Shown one piece after another: positions 8,189-18,029 of a stretch of DNA of 64,000 nucleotides. Source of the DNA: CAWUEX02 sp038148375 (GTDB lineage: Bacteria > Pseudomonadota > Alphaproteobacteria > Rhodospirillales > Rhodospirillaceae); contig JAYQVH010000008.1 in NCBI GenBank assembly GCA_038148375.1, forward strand, positions 57,785 to 121,784, in the 5' to 3' direction. Below the pieces are notes generated by a model. The model had not been told where the DNA came from. It worked only from the letters and a program-made list of their open reading frames with translations, and searched no databases. Position 1 is the first letter of the stretch, and the number at the start of each line of letters is the position of its first letter. Both the position numbers and the translations under genes were made by a program.

Positions 8189-9484
8189 GTGATGGCTGTG
8201 ATGAGACTTAGACCCATGTTCCGGCGTGCGGCGCATCTTGCGGCCTTCGGCGCGCTGTTTGTCGCAACGGCGACGGGCCTACAGGCGCAGGCTCCTTTGG
8301 ATATCCGTGTCCTGAACGAGCGGATCGATACTCTCGAACGCCGTCTCCAAGCGGTGCAAAGCGGCACCGGGCAAATACAAATGCCCGTATCTCCGGCCGA
8401 AGCAGGAATAGACGCAGGGGATGGCTCGCTTCCGGCGGACGTTGCCAGCCGGCTTCAGGTTCGTGTCCTCCAATTGGAGCGGCTGGTTGAATCGCTGACG
8501 GGGCAGGTCGAACGGTCCCAGTTCGAAACGGCGCAAATGCGCTCGGATCTGCGCCAACTATCGAACGATGTATCCAATCGTCTTGCCGTTTTGGAGCAAG
8601 CGGTCGGCGTTTCGGCTGCCGTTGCGATGCAGCCGGGTCTGCCGCAGACACCGGTCGCTATGGCACCCTCTGCGTTACCCCCACAGCCAAACTTGCAACC
8701 GCAACAGGCTGCCGGGGTAGATGCAAGCCGCGTCGAGCCGGATATGGACATGCCGATGTCAATGCCGGTTCAGCGTCAGCCGCAAGTCGGCGCTCAGACC
8801 CCGGCTGCGCCTGGGTCAAAACCGCAGGCGATTCAAATGCCGGGCGCCCCCCAAACGGCCCCGATCACCCCGGGGCCGGTTAACCAGGGATCGACCTTTG
8901 GCGTATTGCGCACGGATGAATCGGGGCAGGCACTTCCTCCGGCGCCCGGCAGTGCGACCGAACCGCCGCCGCCGCAACAGCTGTTAGACGCGCCGCCGCC
9001 GACTATTGCCGCCGCGCCGAGCGGTGGGCCGGTTGCGTCTCAGCGCATTGGCATTGCGCCGTCCGCGCCAGCCCTGGAACTGACCGCCTTACCTGAGGGG
9101 ACGCCACAAGAACAATATGACTACGCCTTTGATATCCTACGCCGTGCCGACTACGGCCGCGCAGAAAAGGCGCTGCGGTTGTTCCTGGACGAAAACAGCG
9201 ATCATAGTTTGGCTGGGAACGCTCAATATTGGCTCGGTGAGACATTCTATGTGCGCGGCGACTTTGAGCAGGCTGCTGTGGAATTCCTGTCGGGATATCA
9301 ATCCTACCCTGACAGTTCCAAAGCGTCCGACAATTTGCTCAAGCTCGGTCTGTCGATGGCCCGCCTTGGGCAAACTGATGGCGCGTGTACAGCGTTGACC
9401 CGTCTGTCGACAGAATATCCTTCGGCTAACGACACTATCCGGCGCCGCGCCCAGACCGAACGCGCCCGCCTGAGCTGTAGCTAG
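8189..9484 (+). CDS. cpoB: Tol-Pal system protein CpoB (YbgF)
   Basis: 431 residues at the longest start (GTG 8189); ATG at 8192 or 8201 are equally possible, as AAAGG lies at 8184-8188. A Sec signal peptide (ending GLQAQA) is followed by a coiled-coil segment (about 30-130) with heptad-like LNERIDTLERRLQAV and LEQAVGV. A long Pro/Gln/Ala-rich linker leads to C-terminal tetratricopeptide repeats (about 305-431). CpoB is periplasmic and tunes Tol-Pal and cell-wall synthesis at the septum. It is longer than the E. coli protein (263 residues), mainly because of the linker. Confidence 0.9.
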   Translation: MMAVMRLRPMFRRAAHLAAFGALFVATATGLQAQAPLDIRVLNERIDTLERRLQAVQSGTGQIQMPVSPAEAGIDAGDGSLPADVASRLQVRVLQLERLVESLTGQVERSQFETAQMRSDLRQLSNDVSNRLAVLEQAVGVSAAVAMQPGLPQTPVAMAPSALPPQPNLQPQQAAGVDASRVEPDMDMPMSMPVQRQPQVGAQTPAAPGSKPQAIQMPGAPQTAPITPGPVNQGSTFGVLRTDESGQALPPAPGSATEPPPPQQLLDAPPPTIAAAPSGGPVASQRIGIAPSAPALELTALPEGTPQEQYDYAFDILRRADYGRAEKALRLFLDENSDHSLAGNAQYWLGETFYVRGDFEQAAVEFLSGYQSYPDSSKASDNLLKLGLSMARLGQTDGACTALTRLSTEYPSANDTIRRRAQTERARLSCS

Positions 9485-9487
9485 CAC

Positions 9488-10525
9488 ATGTCCTCGGCGC
9501 GCGGATCGCAAGCCCAGACAGAGTCCGGTGGCGTCGTTTCGGCCGCGTGCTTCGAGCGCACTATGGCGCCGTTTGCCTTGGATCCAACCGCGGGACCGAT
9601 CGCGATCGCGGTTTCCGGGGGGCCGGATAGTATGGCCCTTGTCCGTCTTGCCAAGGAATGGGCTGACATAAGAGGAGCCTCGATTGTTGGACTGACCGTC
9701 GATCATCAATTGCGGCCAGAGGCTGAGGCCGAAGCCGAGCAAGTATCGCGTTGGCTCAACAGCCTAGGCATCGAGCACCACGTATTGGAGTGGGAGCACG
9801 GCGCACGCGTCCGGCGCATCGCCCGCAGTGCTCAGAACGATGCCCGCACTGCCCGGTTCGATCTGCTTTGCACCTGGTGTGAGCGGGCCGGCGCGCAGGC
9901 TTTGATGACAGCGCATCACGCCGACGATCAGGTTGAAACATTCCTCGACCGCCTTATTCGCGGCTCCGGCCTGGACGGTCTCGCGGCAATGGCGCCAGAC
10001 AGCCGGCGTCACGGGGTTCGGATTCTCCGGCCGCTTCTCGAGTTCACCAAACAGGATCTTATCGAGACTTGCGCCAAGTTCGGCCAGGCCTGCATCAGCG
10101 ACCCGTCTAATGAGGACAGCAAATACAAGCGCGTGAGGATGCGCCGACTGCTCATCGCGTTTGAGCAAGAAGGGCTCGACCGCAGCCGTATTCTCAAGAC
10201 GGTAGGGCACATGCGGCGCGCCAAACAGGCAATCGATTCGGCAGTCGATAAGCTCTCCCTTCGCGCCATCAATAGGGAAAAGGAAAGCGCGGTTCGCATC
10301 GATGTCGGGCGCCTCATCTCTGCGCCGCACGAAGTCGGGCTCAGGTGCCTGGCCCGCTGTCTGGCCGATATTTCGGGTGAGATCTACGCACCGCGGTTCG
10401 ACAGTTTGACCGCTGTTTATGATGCGCTCGCACATGGCGCGTGGTCGGATCGGACGTTACACGGGTGTCACCTGCAAGTGCGCGACGGGGTGTTGGTTAT
10501 CTCGGTCGAGCCGGGCAGGAAGTAA
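9488..10525 (+). CDS. tilS: tRNA(Ile)-lysidine synthetase TilS
   Basis: 345 residues. The ATP-pyrophosphatase P-loop SGGPDS is at 43-48, followed by TVDHQLRPEAEAEA, TAHHADDQVETFLDRLIRGSGLDGLAAM and ISDPSNEDSKYKRVRMR, all diagnostic of TilS. The enzyme converts C34 of the CAU-anticodon tRNA-Ile to lysidine, so that it reads AUA. The C-terminal region is short compared with the E. coli enzyme, which has extra C-terminal domains. The gene lies 3 bases after cpoB and 178 bases before ftsH, a common alphaproteobacterial order. Confidence 0.93.
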   Translation: MSSARGSQAQTESGGVVSAACFERTMAPFALDPTAGPIAIAVSGGPDSMALVRLAKEWADIRGASIVGLTVDHQLRPEAEAEAEQVSRWLNSLGIEHHVLEWEHGARVRRIARSAQNDARTARFDLLCTWCERAGAQALMTAHHADDQVETFLDRLIRGSGLDGLAAMAPDSRRHGVRILRPLLEFTKQDLIETCAKFGQACISDPSNEDSKYKRVRMRRLLIAFEQEGLDRSRILKTVGHMRRAKQAIDSAVDKLSLRAINREKESAVRIDVGRLISAPHEVGLRCLARCLADISGEIYAPRFDSLTAVYDALAHGAWSDRTLHGCHLQVRDGVLVISVEPGRK

Positions 10526-10607
10526 GGCATTGAATTTAATAGCATTTACGCCGAGTCTCTGAACGGCAACAGCGCGGAATTAATTGGCTGACCCGCTCAG
10601 TTGATTA

Positions 10608-10637
10608 CTTGCGTTGGTGCTACGGCACCCTATTTAA
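10608..10637 (+). promoter_or_regulatory. RpoH (heat-shock) type promoter of ftsH
   Basis: CTTG at 10608-10611 and CCCTATTTAA at 10628-10637, separated by 16 bases, match closely the heat-shock sigma consensus known for alphaproteobacteria (CTTG, about 17 bases, then CYTATNT). It lies about 70 bases upstream of ftsH, a classical heat-shock gene. Confidence 0.65.
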
Positions 10638-10703
10638 TCAGGGCAGGTATTGTTGTCGCGCCTTTGACGGTTTTCGCGAGGCGCGAGGTGAAAAGGACCG
10701 GTC

Positions 10704-12638
10704 GTGAACATTAGCCGTAACCTCATCCTCTGGGTCATCATCCTCGTATTGATTGTGGCCCTGTTCAATCTTTTCCAGGCGCCGACCACCCGGACTCAAA
10801 GCAGCGAGATAACGTTCTCCGAATTCATGGCTTCAGTCGAAGCAAATGACGTTACGGCTGTCACGATTCAGGGCAATAACATCACCGGCAAGACTCGCGA
10901 GGGTTCGCAATTCAGAACCTACGCTCCGGACGATCCAAACCTCGTTCCAACCCTGCGCGCCAATGGCGTCGACATCAAAGCTATGCCGCGTGCAGATGGT
11001 GAAACGACACTGTGGAGCATTCTGATTTCCTGGTTCCCGATGCTCCTGCTCATTGGCGTGTGGATATTCTTCATGCGTCAGATGCAAGGCGGCGGCGGCA
11101 AAGCCATGGGCTTTGGTAAGTCGCGCGCCAAGCTGCTGACGGAAAAGCACGGGCGCGTCACCTTCGAAGACGTCGCCGGCATTGACGAAGCCAAACAGGA
11201 ACTTGAGGAAGTCGTCGAATTTCTGCGCGACCCTGCTAAATTCCAACGTCTTGGAGGTAAGATTCCCAAAGGAGTGCTGCTGGTTGGTCCGCCAGGAACT
11301 GGTAAGACGCTTCTGGCCCGCTCGATTGCGGGTGAGGCCAACGTGCCGTTCTTTACAATTTCCGGGTCCGACTTCGTCGAAATGTTCGTCGGCGTTGGCG
11401 CCAGCCGGGTGCGCGACATGTTCGAGCAAGGCAAGAAGAACGCGCCCTGCATTATCTTCATCGACGAAATCGATGCGGTCGGCCGTCATCGCGGCGCCGG
11501 GCTTGGCGGCGGCAATGACGAACGCGAGCAGACCCTCAACCAGTTGCTTGTGGAGATGGACGGCTTCGAAGCCAATGAAGGCGTGATCCTCATTGCTGCG
11601 ACCAACCGACCCGACGTTCTTGATCCCGCGTTGCTGCGTCCCGGCCGCTTCGACCGACAGGTCGTTGTGCCGAACCCGGACATTCTGGGGCGCGAGAAAA
11701 TTCTCAAGGTCCACACGCGCAAGACGCCGATGTCTCCGGATGTCGATCTCAAGACCATCGCGCGTGGTACGCCCGGTTTTTCCGGCGCCGATCTCGCCAA
11801 CTTGGTCAATGAAGCGGCGTTGTTGGCCGCGCGTAAGGCCAAGCGCGTGGTCTCGATGTTGGAATTTGAAGAGGCCAAGGACAAGGTCATGATGGGTGCC
11901 GAGCGGCGATCCATGGTCATGACCGAGGACGAGAAAAAGCTCACCGCTTATCATGAAGCCGGGCACGCACTGATCATGATGCATGCCGAGGGCCATGAGC
12001 CGCTGCATAAGGTGACCATCATCCCGCGGGGACGCGCATTGGGTGTAACGATGTTCTTGCCGGAACGCGACAAGTACAGCCAATCCCAAATGGAATTAAA
12101 GGCGATGATCGCCAGCCTGTTCGGAGGCCGTGTCGCCGAGGAAATGATTTTCGGCATCGATAAAGTTACGACCGGTGCGTCAGATGACTTGCGCCGCGCC
12201 ACCGATATTGCGCGCCGTATGGTGACGGAGTTCGGTTTTTCCGAGAAACTCGGGCCGTTGCGATATAACGCCGATCAGGAAGAGGTATTCCTGGGTCACT
12301 CCGTTTCGCAGCAAAAGAATGTGTCTGATGCAACCGCAGAACTGATCGACCAGGAGGTTCGCCGTTTCGTTGAAGAAGGTGAATCAACCGCACGCAAAAT
12401 TCTGGACGAGCACAGGGACGATCTAGAGATTGTCGCAAAGGGGTTGCTTGAGTACGAAACTCTATCGCGTAACGAAATCGAAGCGCTGCTGCGTGGCGAA
12501 AGCATTGATAAGTCCGATACCAAGCCTACGACACGTCCTCGTCCTCCGGGCCGCCGGACATCGGTGCCGACGACTGACTCCGGCGGGGAGGAGGCTGACG
12601 CCGGCGGTCTTGGGCCCGAACCGGAGCCCCAAACCTAA
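10704..12638 (+). CDS. ftsH: ATP-dependent zinc metalloprotease FtsH
   Basis: 644 residues from a GTG start, the same length as E. coli FtsH. There are two membrane helices (about 7-25 and 104-124) flanking a periplasmic loop. The AAA domain has Walker A GPPGTGKT (195-202), Walker B IIFIDEIDAVG and the second region of homology. The M41 zinc site HEAGH is at 417-421. FtsH is a hexameric inner-membrane protease that degrades misfolded membrane proteins and regulators. The C-terminal tail is Pro/Thr/Gly-rich and acidic. A heat-shock type promoter precedes it, and folP follows after 3 bases. Confidence 0.97.
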   Translation: MNISRNLILWVIILVLIVALFNLFQAPTTRTQSSEITFSEFMASVEANDVTAVTIQGNNITGKTREGSQFRTYAPDDPNLVPTLRANGVDIKAMPRADGETTLWSILISWFPMLLLIGVWIFFMRQMQGGGGKAMGFGKSRAKLLTEKHGRVTFEDVAGIDEAKQELEEVVEFLRDPAKFQRLGGKIPKGVLLVGPPGTGKTLLARSIAGEANVPFFTISGSDFVEMFVGVGASRVRDMFEQGKKNAPCIIFIDEIDAVGRHRGAGLGGGNDEREQTLNQLLVEMDGFEANEGVILIAATNRPDVLDPALLRPGRFDRQVVVPNPDILGREKILKVHTRKTPMSPDVDLKTIARGTPGFSGADLANLVNEAALLAARKAKRVVSMLEFEEAKDKVMMGAERRSMVMTEDEKKLTAYHEAGHALIMMHAEGHEPLHKVTIIPRGRALGVTMFLPERDKYSQSQMELKAMIASLFGGRVAEEMIFGIDKVTTGASDDLRRATDIARRMVTEFGFSEKLGPLRYNADQEEVFLGHSVSQQKNVSDATAELIDQEVRRFVEEGESTARKILDEHRDDLEIVAKGLLEYETLSRNEIEALLRGESIDKSDTKPTTRPRPPGRRTSVPTTDSGGEEADAGGLGPEPEPQT

Positions 12639-12641
12639 CCC

Positions 12642-13769
12642 GTGACCCACGTTATAAGCGGTTTACCGCGGCCGGAGTCTCTTCCCGAGGTTCCGGCGGG
12701 CGCGCTTTACGTGATTCCAAGAGGTCTGGTTTGCGGACCATCTGCCGAACCTCTTGTTGCGGCCGGTCATGCGATAGCATTTACGGGTGCGCGTGCGGCT
12801 TTTACCGCCGTGGAGATTGCTGTCAGGCGTGACGGCGCGGTTGAACGTTACGCGGCATCGGTCACGGCATTCGATCCTTGGCGGCGTATCATCGCGGGCC
12901 CCTCGCGCACGCACATCGAGGATGCTCTACATCGCATAAGCAGCCAGCGCGGGCCATTTGCCGGGGTGGCCATGGACAAGTCCCGTATCATGGGAATTGT
13001 TAACGTCACGCCCGATAGTTTTTCCGACGGCGGCGATCACGCAACGACGGAAGCGGCAATCGCACATGCGCTGAACCTCGCACGTGAAGGAGCGGAGATT
13101 TTGGATGTCGGCGGTGAGTCGACGCGCCCGGGCGCATCGCCGGTCGCACCTGAGATTGAAATCAGCCGCGTCGTTCCTGTTGTGCGGGCCTTGGCGGAGA
13201 AGGGCCTGACCGTTTCGATTGATACGCGAAACGCGGAAACCATGTCCGCGGCATTAGATGCTGGCGCGTCAATCGTAAACGACGTCACCGCTTTGACGGG
13301 CGATGCGGCAGCGCTCGACGTAGTTGCAAACCGAAGATGCCCTGTCGTGCTTATGCACATGCAAGGCGAACCACAGACTATGCAGGTTCATCCGACGTAT
13401 ACGTGGGCGCCTGCGGATATCTTCGATTACTTGGAAAAGCGGGTAGCAGTATGCCGGGATGCGGGAATGGACCTCGTGGACATCTGTGTCGACCCCGGGA
13501 TCGGGTTTGGCAAGACAGTCGAACAAAATATCGACCTCATCGCGCATCTGTCTCTTTTCGCGGGTCTTGGATGTCCGCTAATGCTCGGTGCTTCTAGAAA
13601 GAACTTCATAGGTAAAATTGCGGGCATTGCAGATCCGAAGGAACGCAAGTCCGGCTCTATCGCGGCTGCATTGTTGGCGGCCGGTCAGGGCACTCAGATA
13701 TTGAGGGTCCATGATGTTGCCGAAACCCGTCAGGCCTTGGATATTCAGGCACAGGCAGCCGGTGCTTGA
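12642..13769 (+). CDS. folP: Dihydropteroate synthase FolP
   Basis: 375 residues from GTG. The TIM-barrel signature MGIVNVTPDSFSDGGDHATT starts near residue 117. It is followed by GGESTRPGA, SIDTRNAETMSAALDAG, the segment with VDPGIGFGKT, and GASRKNFIG. The enzyme condenses p-aminobenzoate with the pterin pyrophosphate in folate synthesis. About 110 N-terminal residues precede the core, longer than E. coli FolP (282 residues); such extensions occur in other alphaproteobacteria, and the role here is unknown. It is closely coupled to ftsH upstream. Confidence 0.93.
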   Translation: MTHVISGLPRPESLPEVPAGALYVIPRGLVCGPSAEPLVAAGHAIAFTGARAAFTAVEIAVRRDGAVERYAASVTAFDPWRRIIAGPSRTHIEDALHRISSQRGPFAGVAMDKSRIMGIVNVTPDSFSDGGDHATTEAAIAHALNLAREGAEILDVGGESTRPGASPVAPEIEISRVVPVVRALAEKGLTVSIDTRNAETMSAALDAGASIVNDVTALTGDAAALDVVANRRCPVVLMHMQGEPQTMQVHPTYTWAPADIFDYLEKRVAVCRDAGMDLVDICVDPGIGFGKTVEQNIDLIAHLSLFAGLGCPLMLGASRKNFIGKIAGIADPKERKSGSIAAALLAAGQGTQILRVHDVAETRQALDIQAQAAGA

Positions 13770-13842
13770 TTCCGTGCCGACAGTGGGCGAATAACTACAC
13801 ATTATGGCCCCTTGAACGGCTTTCGTCGGGTATAACAACGCT

Positions 13843-15210
13843 ATGGCAAGAAAACCTTTATTCGGCACGGATGGGGTTCGCGGCGCCGCGAACCGTGATC
13901 CGATGACGGCCGAAATGGCGCTGAAGCTCGGCATGGCGGCCGGACACACTTTCAAGCGCGGCATGCATCGCCATACGGTTGTGATCGGCAAGGACACGCG
14001 GCTATCGGGCTATATGTTGGAGCCGGCGTTAACCGCTGGATTCATCTCCGTCGGCGTCGATGTCGTCTTGGTCGGACCCATTCCGACGCCGGGCATCGCG
14101 ATGCTGACGAAATCACTGCGCTGCGATCTCGGGGTGATGCTATCCGCATCGCATAACCCTTACGAAGACAATGGCATCAAATTGTTTGGACCTGACGGCT
14201 TCAAACTCTCCGACGACATCGAAGGGCAAATCGAGAAGCTCATGGCCGGTAATACCGACGACCTCAGAGCCGAGTCAGGCAAGCTTGGGCGGGCGCGGCG
14301 GCTGGATGACGGTATTGGCGTCGTTCGTTACATGGAATTCGTCAAGAACACGTTCCCGAAAGGCATGCGTCTTGACGGCATTAAAGTTGTCGTCGATTGC
14401 GCTCACGGGGCCGCGTACAAGGCTGCGCCAGCCGTCTTGTGGGAACTCGGCGCGGAAGTCGTGACCCTTGGCGTGTCTCCTAACGGTTTCAACATCAATG
14501 ACGAAAGTGGCTCACTCTATCCGGAGCACATGGCGGAGAAAGTGCGCGCCGTCGGAGCGGACTTCGGCATGGCGCTGGACGGTGACGCCGACCGCATAGT
14601 CGTATGTGACGAATCCGGCGCCGTCATAGATGGCGACCAAATCCTGGCGGTCATTGCCAGGCGTTGGCAGACTCAGGGCGATTTGGCAGGCGGCGCAGTC
14701 GTTGCCACGGTGATGAGCAATCTGGGATTGGAAAGGTATCTATCATCCATCGGCTTATCCCTGGAGCGGACCCGAGTTGGAGACCGTTACGTTTCGGAAC
14801 GTATGGAAGAGGGAAACTTCAATCTTGGTGGTGAGCAGTCGGGACACATCATACTCGGCAGTCACGCGACGACAGGTGACGGTCTGATGGCTGGCCTGCA
14901 ACTGCTGGCCGCCTTGGTCGAAGCGGGAAAACCGGCCAGCCAAGTCCTTCGTTTGTTCGAACCTGTCCCACAAATCCTTAAGAATGTCCGGCTGGGCATT
15001 GATCAAGCGGCGGATGCCGTTTTGACCCAGGCAAACGTCAGGGAAGCGATTGAAGCTGCTGAATCCGCCCTCAATGGTAAAGGGCGGTTGCTGATTCGGC
15101 CGTCCGGCACCGAGCCGCTGATTCGCGTGATGGCGGAGGGCGATGATCAAGCCGCAGTTGAAGCGATCGTTGATCGAGTGGTGGATGCCCTCGAATCGGT
15201 TGCGGCCTAA
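13843..15210 (+). CDS. glmM: Phosphoglucosamine mutase GlmM
   Basis: 455 residues. The phosphoserine loop SASHNPYEDNGIKLFG has the catalytic Ser at 103. The metal loop LDGDADR, sugar-binding GGEQSGH and phosphate-binding RPSGTEPLIRVM are all present. It converts glucosamine-6-phosphate to glucosamine-1-phosphate for UDP-GlcNAc, peptidoglycan and lipopolysaccharide. The ftsH-folP-glmM order is widespread in Proteobacteria. Confidence 0.96.
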   Translation: MARKPLFGTDGVRGAANRDPMTAEMALKLGMAAGHTFKRGMHRHTVVIGKDTRLSGYMLEPALTAGFISVGVDVVLVGPIPTPGIAMLTKSLRCDLGVMLSASHNPYEDNGIKLFGPDGFKLSDDIEGQIEKLMAGNTDDLRAESGKLGRARRLDDGIGVVRYMEFVKNTFPKGMRLDGIKVVVDCAHGAAYKAAPAVLWELGAEVVTLGVSPNGFNINDESGSLYPEHMAEKVRAVGADFGMALDGDADRIVVCDESGAVIDGDQILAVIARRWQTQGDLAGGAVVATVMSNLGLERYLSSIGLSLERTRVGDRYVSERMEEGNFNLGGEQSGHIILGSHATTGDGLMAGLQLLAALVEAGKPASQVLRLFEPVPQILKNVRLGIDQAADAVLTQANVREAIEAAESALNGKGRLLIRPSGTEPLIRVMAEGDDQAAVEAIVDRVVDALESVAA

Positions 15211-15239
15211 GTTGTCCAAGACCACAGGGTCAGACCGTC

Positions 15240-16058
15240 ATGATAGGCCGCGTTCTCAGCATAGCAGGATCAGATTCGGGTGGTGGCGCCGGCATTCAGG
15301 CCGACATTAAGACGGTCACAGCCCTAGGTGGGTACGCGGCAACCGCCATCACTGCCCTGACAGATCAAAATACGTTGGGCGTTCACGGCGTTCATGCCGT
15401 ACCGCCTCAATTCATTGCCGATCAAATCAAAACAGTTCTTGAAGATATTGGCGCCGACGTGGTTAAGACCGGCATGTTGGCAAGCGCCGAGATTGCCTCG
15501 GTGGTTGCCGATACGCTCGAGACTTCGGCGAATGGAATACCGCGAGTCATAGATCCGGTAATGGCCGCGAAAGGCGGGCATCGGCTTATCGACGACGATG
15601 CGATTGCGATCATGGTCGAGAGGCTGGTTGCTGGCGCGGCGCTTATCACGCCGAACTTACCGGAAGCGCAGGTGATGACCGGGTTGAAGATTGCAACGGT
15701 GGACGACATGTACTCTGCGGTCGACGCTCTGCGATCGCTTGGATCAGACGCAGTTCTCCTCAAGGGCGGCCATCTCGAAAGCGAGACACTGATCGATTTG
15801 CTTATAACCGCTGACCATGTCCACGCTTACGAAAGTCCGCGTCTGAACACACAGTCGACCCATGGCACGGGCTGTACTTTGGCGTCGGCGATCGCGACGG
15901 GTCTGGCCCAAAATCTGAGCCTCCACGATGCCGTTGACCATGCAAGAACCTATGTTTTTCAAGCTATTATGACTGCACCAGGCCTGGGAAATGGACATGG
16001 GCCACTAAATCATGGGCACCCGCTGAAGGCTCCCGTATTGTCGGTAGACAGGGAGTAG
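15240..16058 (+). CDS. thiD: HMP/HMP-phosphate kinase ThiD
   Basis: 272 residues of the ribokinase fold. The N-terminus VLSIAGSDSGGGAGIQADIKT binds the pyrimidine, and the NTHGTGCTLASAIA-type region (STHGTGCTLASAIATGL) forms the anion hole with the catalytic base Asp/Cys region. The enzyme phosphorylates hydroxymethylpyrimidine twice for thiamine synthesis. It lies 29 bases after glmM and 5 bases before the transporter gene, so all three may be cotranscribed. No thiamine riboswitch is apparent upstream. Confidence 0.93.
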   Translation: MIGRVLSIAGSDSGGGAGIQADIKTVTALGGYAATAITALTDQNTLGVHGVHAVPPQFIADQIKTVLEDIGADVVKTGMLASAEIASVVADTLETSANGIPRVIDPVMAAKGGHRLIDDDAIAIMVERLVAGAALITPNLPEAQVMTGLKIATVDDMYSAVDALRSLGSDAVLLKGGHLESETLIDLLITADHVHAYESPRLNTQSTHGTGCTLASAIATGLAQNLSLHDAVDHARTYVFQAIMTAPGLGNGHGPLNHGHPLKAPVLSVDRE

Positions 16059-16063
16059 GGGCG

Positions 16064-17941
16064 ATGGCCGGGTTAGAAGCCACCTTTCAAATGTGGGTCG
16101 TGCTCGGCCTCGCCGTCACATTGCTTGTGCTCTATGTGACGCAGTGGCTGTCATTGGAAATCAGCTCGCTGATCGTGTTGAGCACGCTCCTGGTTTTCTT
16201 CCAAGTATTTCCGCTTGCCGGAACGTATGACGTCAACCTCCTGGACGCGGAAGTGCTGCTTGCTGGCTTCGCCAACCCCGCGTTGATTGCGGTCATCGCT
16301 TTACTGGTTGTCGGCGAAGGGATGGTTCGGACAGGTGCGCTCGAAGGATTTGGTGAAACGCTTGCCGGTTTCAAATTGCCGCCGATCCTGCTTCTCGGTG
16401 TTCTGCTTGTCGTGGTCGCAATACTGTCCGCGTTTCTGAACAACACGCCCATCGTCTTAATTTTCATTCCAATTCTGCAGGCCCTGTCGCAAAAGACGGG
16501 CTTGGCGGCAAGCCGCACAATGATGCCGCTTTCTTATGCTGCGATTCTTGGCGGGATGACGACCCTTATTGGCTCGAGTACCAACCTGCTGATTTCTAGT
16601 TCAATGGATCAGCAAGGTCTGAGGGCGCTCACATTCTTTGAAATTACGCCCCTGGGTCTGGCTTTGGCCGCCGTCGCTTTGGTGTATGTGCTGTTCATTC
16701 TCCCTCTGACAATGCCGGAGCGAAAAGATGCGTCGTCCGCACCGGCAAGCGGGCGGCAATATATCTCACAGTTTATCGTTCCCGCGGACTCGGAGCTGAT
16801 GGGGGCAACCGCGGTCGCAGGTGCGTTCAAAGCGCTGCCCAATGTGACAGTCAGATTTATTTTCCGTCACGGCGAGACAATTCTGCCGCCCTTTGACGAG
16901 TATACCATTCACGCTGGCGATACGTTTGTGATCGCGGCGACCCGGCAAGCTTTAACGGAAATTGCCAGCCGCTATGCCGGTCTATTTCACCCGCCGCTGC
17001 CTTACGGGCTCGATCTAAAGCAGACACGTGTGAAGGAATTCGAAGACAAGCGCGACGAAGATGAGGATGAAAAACCGGACGACCGTGACACCGTCATGGT
17101 CGAAGCCATGGTGACTCCGGCGTCTCGTATGGTTGGGCTCACCCTGGAACAATTCGAATTGCAGCAGAGCCGCCGGGCGATATTCGTCGGCATTCAAAGG
17201 CGTGCGCAGATGGTTGCCGCCCGGATGACGGATATCCGGCTCCAGTCGGGCGACGTCCTTTTATTGAAAGGGCGGCCGGACCATCTCGAAGCTTTGCGTC
17301 CCGAGCGGGACGTCGTGTTGATTTCCGGAACGCGCAACATCGTTCCCAATCGCGATCATGCCAAACGCGCCGGAACCATCTTCGCAGTCGCGATCGGTTT
17401 GGCTGCGGCGGGATGGGTTAGCATTACGATCGCGGCAATCGCCGCCGCGACGGCCATGATCATGACGAATTGTATGAATCTGCGGCAGGCGGGCCGTGCG
17501 ATCGACCGGACAATCTTTTTGCTTGTCGGCACGTCGCTTGCTCTGGGCACTGCGATGACGGCAACCGGCGGCGCGGCATATGTTGCCAACGTAATCGTCG
17601 GCCTGGCCGGCGAGGCGTCGCCGGCCATCATGCTTTCTGTCTTTTTCCTCGTCGTGGCTTTGTTTACGAACGTCCTCAGCAACAATGCCTGCGCCGTGCT
17701 GTTTACGCCGATTGGTGTGGGACTCGCGGCAAGTCTGGGGATCGATCCCCGTTTGTTTGCGATAACGTGTCTGTTCGCTTGCAATTGTTCTTTCGCGACC
17801 CCCATGGGATACCAGACCAATCTCCTTGTTATGGGGCCGGGACAGTACCAATTCTCCGATTTCGTACGCGGCGGACTTCCGCTTGTATTGGTGATGTGGC
17901 TCGCATTTACCGTGATCGCCCCGCGCTATTGGGGGGGCTAG
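16064..17941 (+). CDS. SLC13/DASS-family anion permease with two RCK_C domains
   Basis: 625 residues. Two blocks of membrane helices (about 8-220 and 440-620) surround a soluble middle with two TrkA-C (RCK_C)-like domains (about 225-310 and 345-430). The conserved transporter loops NNTPIVLIFIPI and SSTNLLISS in the first half, and SNNACAVLFTPIG and CSFATPMGYQTNLLVMGPG in the second half, mark the divalent-anion:sodium symporter fold. Proteins with this layout carry sulfate, dicarboxylates or similar anions; the substrate here cannot be read. It starts 5 bases after thiD. Confidence 0.85.
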   Translation: MAGLEATFQMWVVLGLAVTLLVLYVTQWLSLEISSLIVLSTLLVFFQVFPLAGTYDVNLLDAEVLLAGFANPALIAVIALLVVGEGMVRTGALEGFGETLAGFKLPPILLLGVLLVVVAILSAFLNNTPIVLIFIPILQALSQKTGLAASRTMMPLSYAAILGGMTTLIGSSTNLLISSSMDQQGLRALTFFEITPLGLALAAVALVYVLFILPLTMPERKDASSAPASGRQYISQFIVPADSELMGATAVAGAFKALPNVTVRFIFRHGETILPPFDEYTIHAGDTFVIAATRQALTEIASRYAGLFHPPLPYGLDLKQTRVKEFEDKRDEDEDEKPDDRDTVMVEAMVTPASRMVGLTLEQFELQQSRRAIFVGIQRRAQMVAARMTDIRLQSGDVLLLKGRPDHLEALRPERDVVLISGTRNIVPNRDHAKRAGTIFAVAIGLAAAGWVSITIAAIAAATAMIMTNCMNLRQAGRAIDRTIFLLVGTSLALGTAMTATGGAAYVANVIVGLAGEASPAIMLSVFFLVVALFTNVLSNNACAVLFTPIGVGLAASLGIDPRLFAITCLFACNCSFATPMGYQTNLLVMGPGQYQFSDFVRGGLPLVLVMWLAFTVIAPRYWGG

Positions 17942-18002
17942 CAGGAAATCGCCAAAACGCCGTGTCACGTGCGTTGACGGGTTCCGGGCACATTCGTAGT
18001 AT

Positions 18003-18029
18003 CCGCGCCGCTCACGCCTTCGGGCGCGG
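18003..18029 (+). promoter_or_regulatory. Structured leader of serC (candidate serC-type RNA)
   Basis: CCGCGCC (18003-18009) pairs with GGCGCGG (18023-18029), with an inner CGCC-TTCG-GGCG alternative, in the 146-base gap before serC. A conserved serC leader RNA is known from alphaproteobacteria upstream of this gene. I could not check the match to that model, so the assignment is tentative. A nine-codon reading frame (ATG 18038 to TAA) follows the hairpin. Confidence 0.35.

Noticed and set aside
10833..12089. A 418-codon open frame on the minus strand
   Set aside because: It is fully antisense to ftsH and has shadow composition (many His, Gln, Arg) with no recognisable domain.
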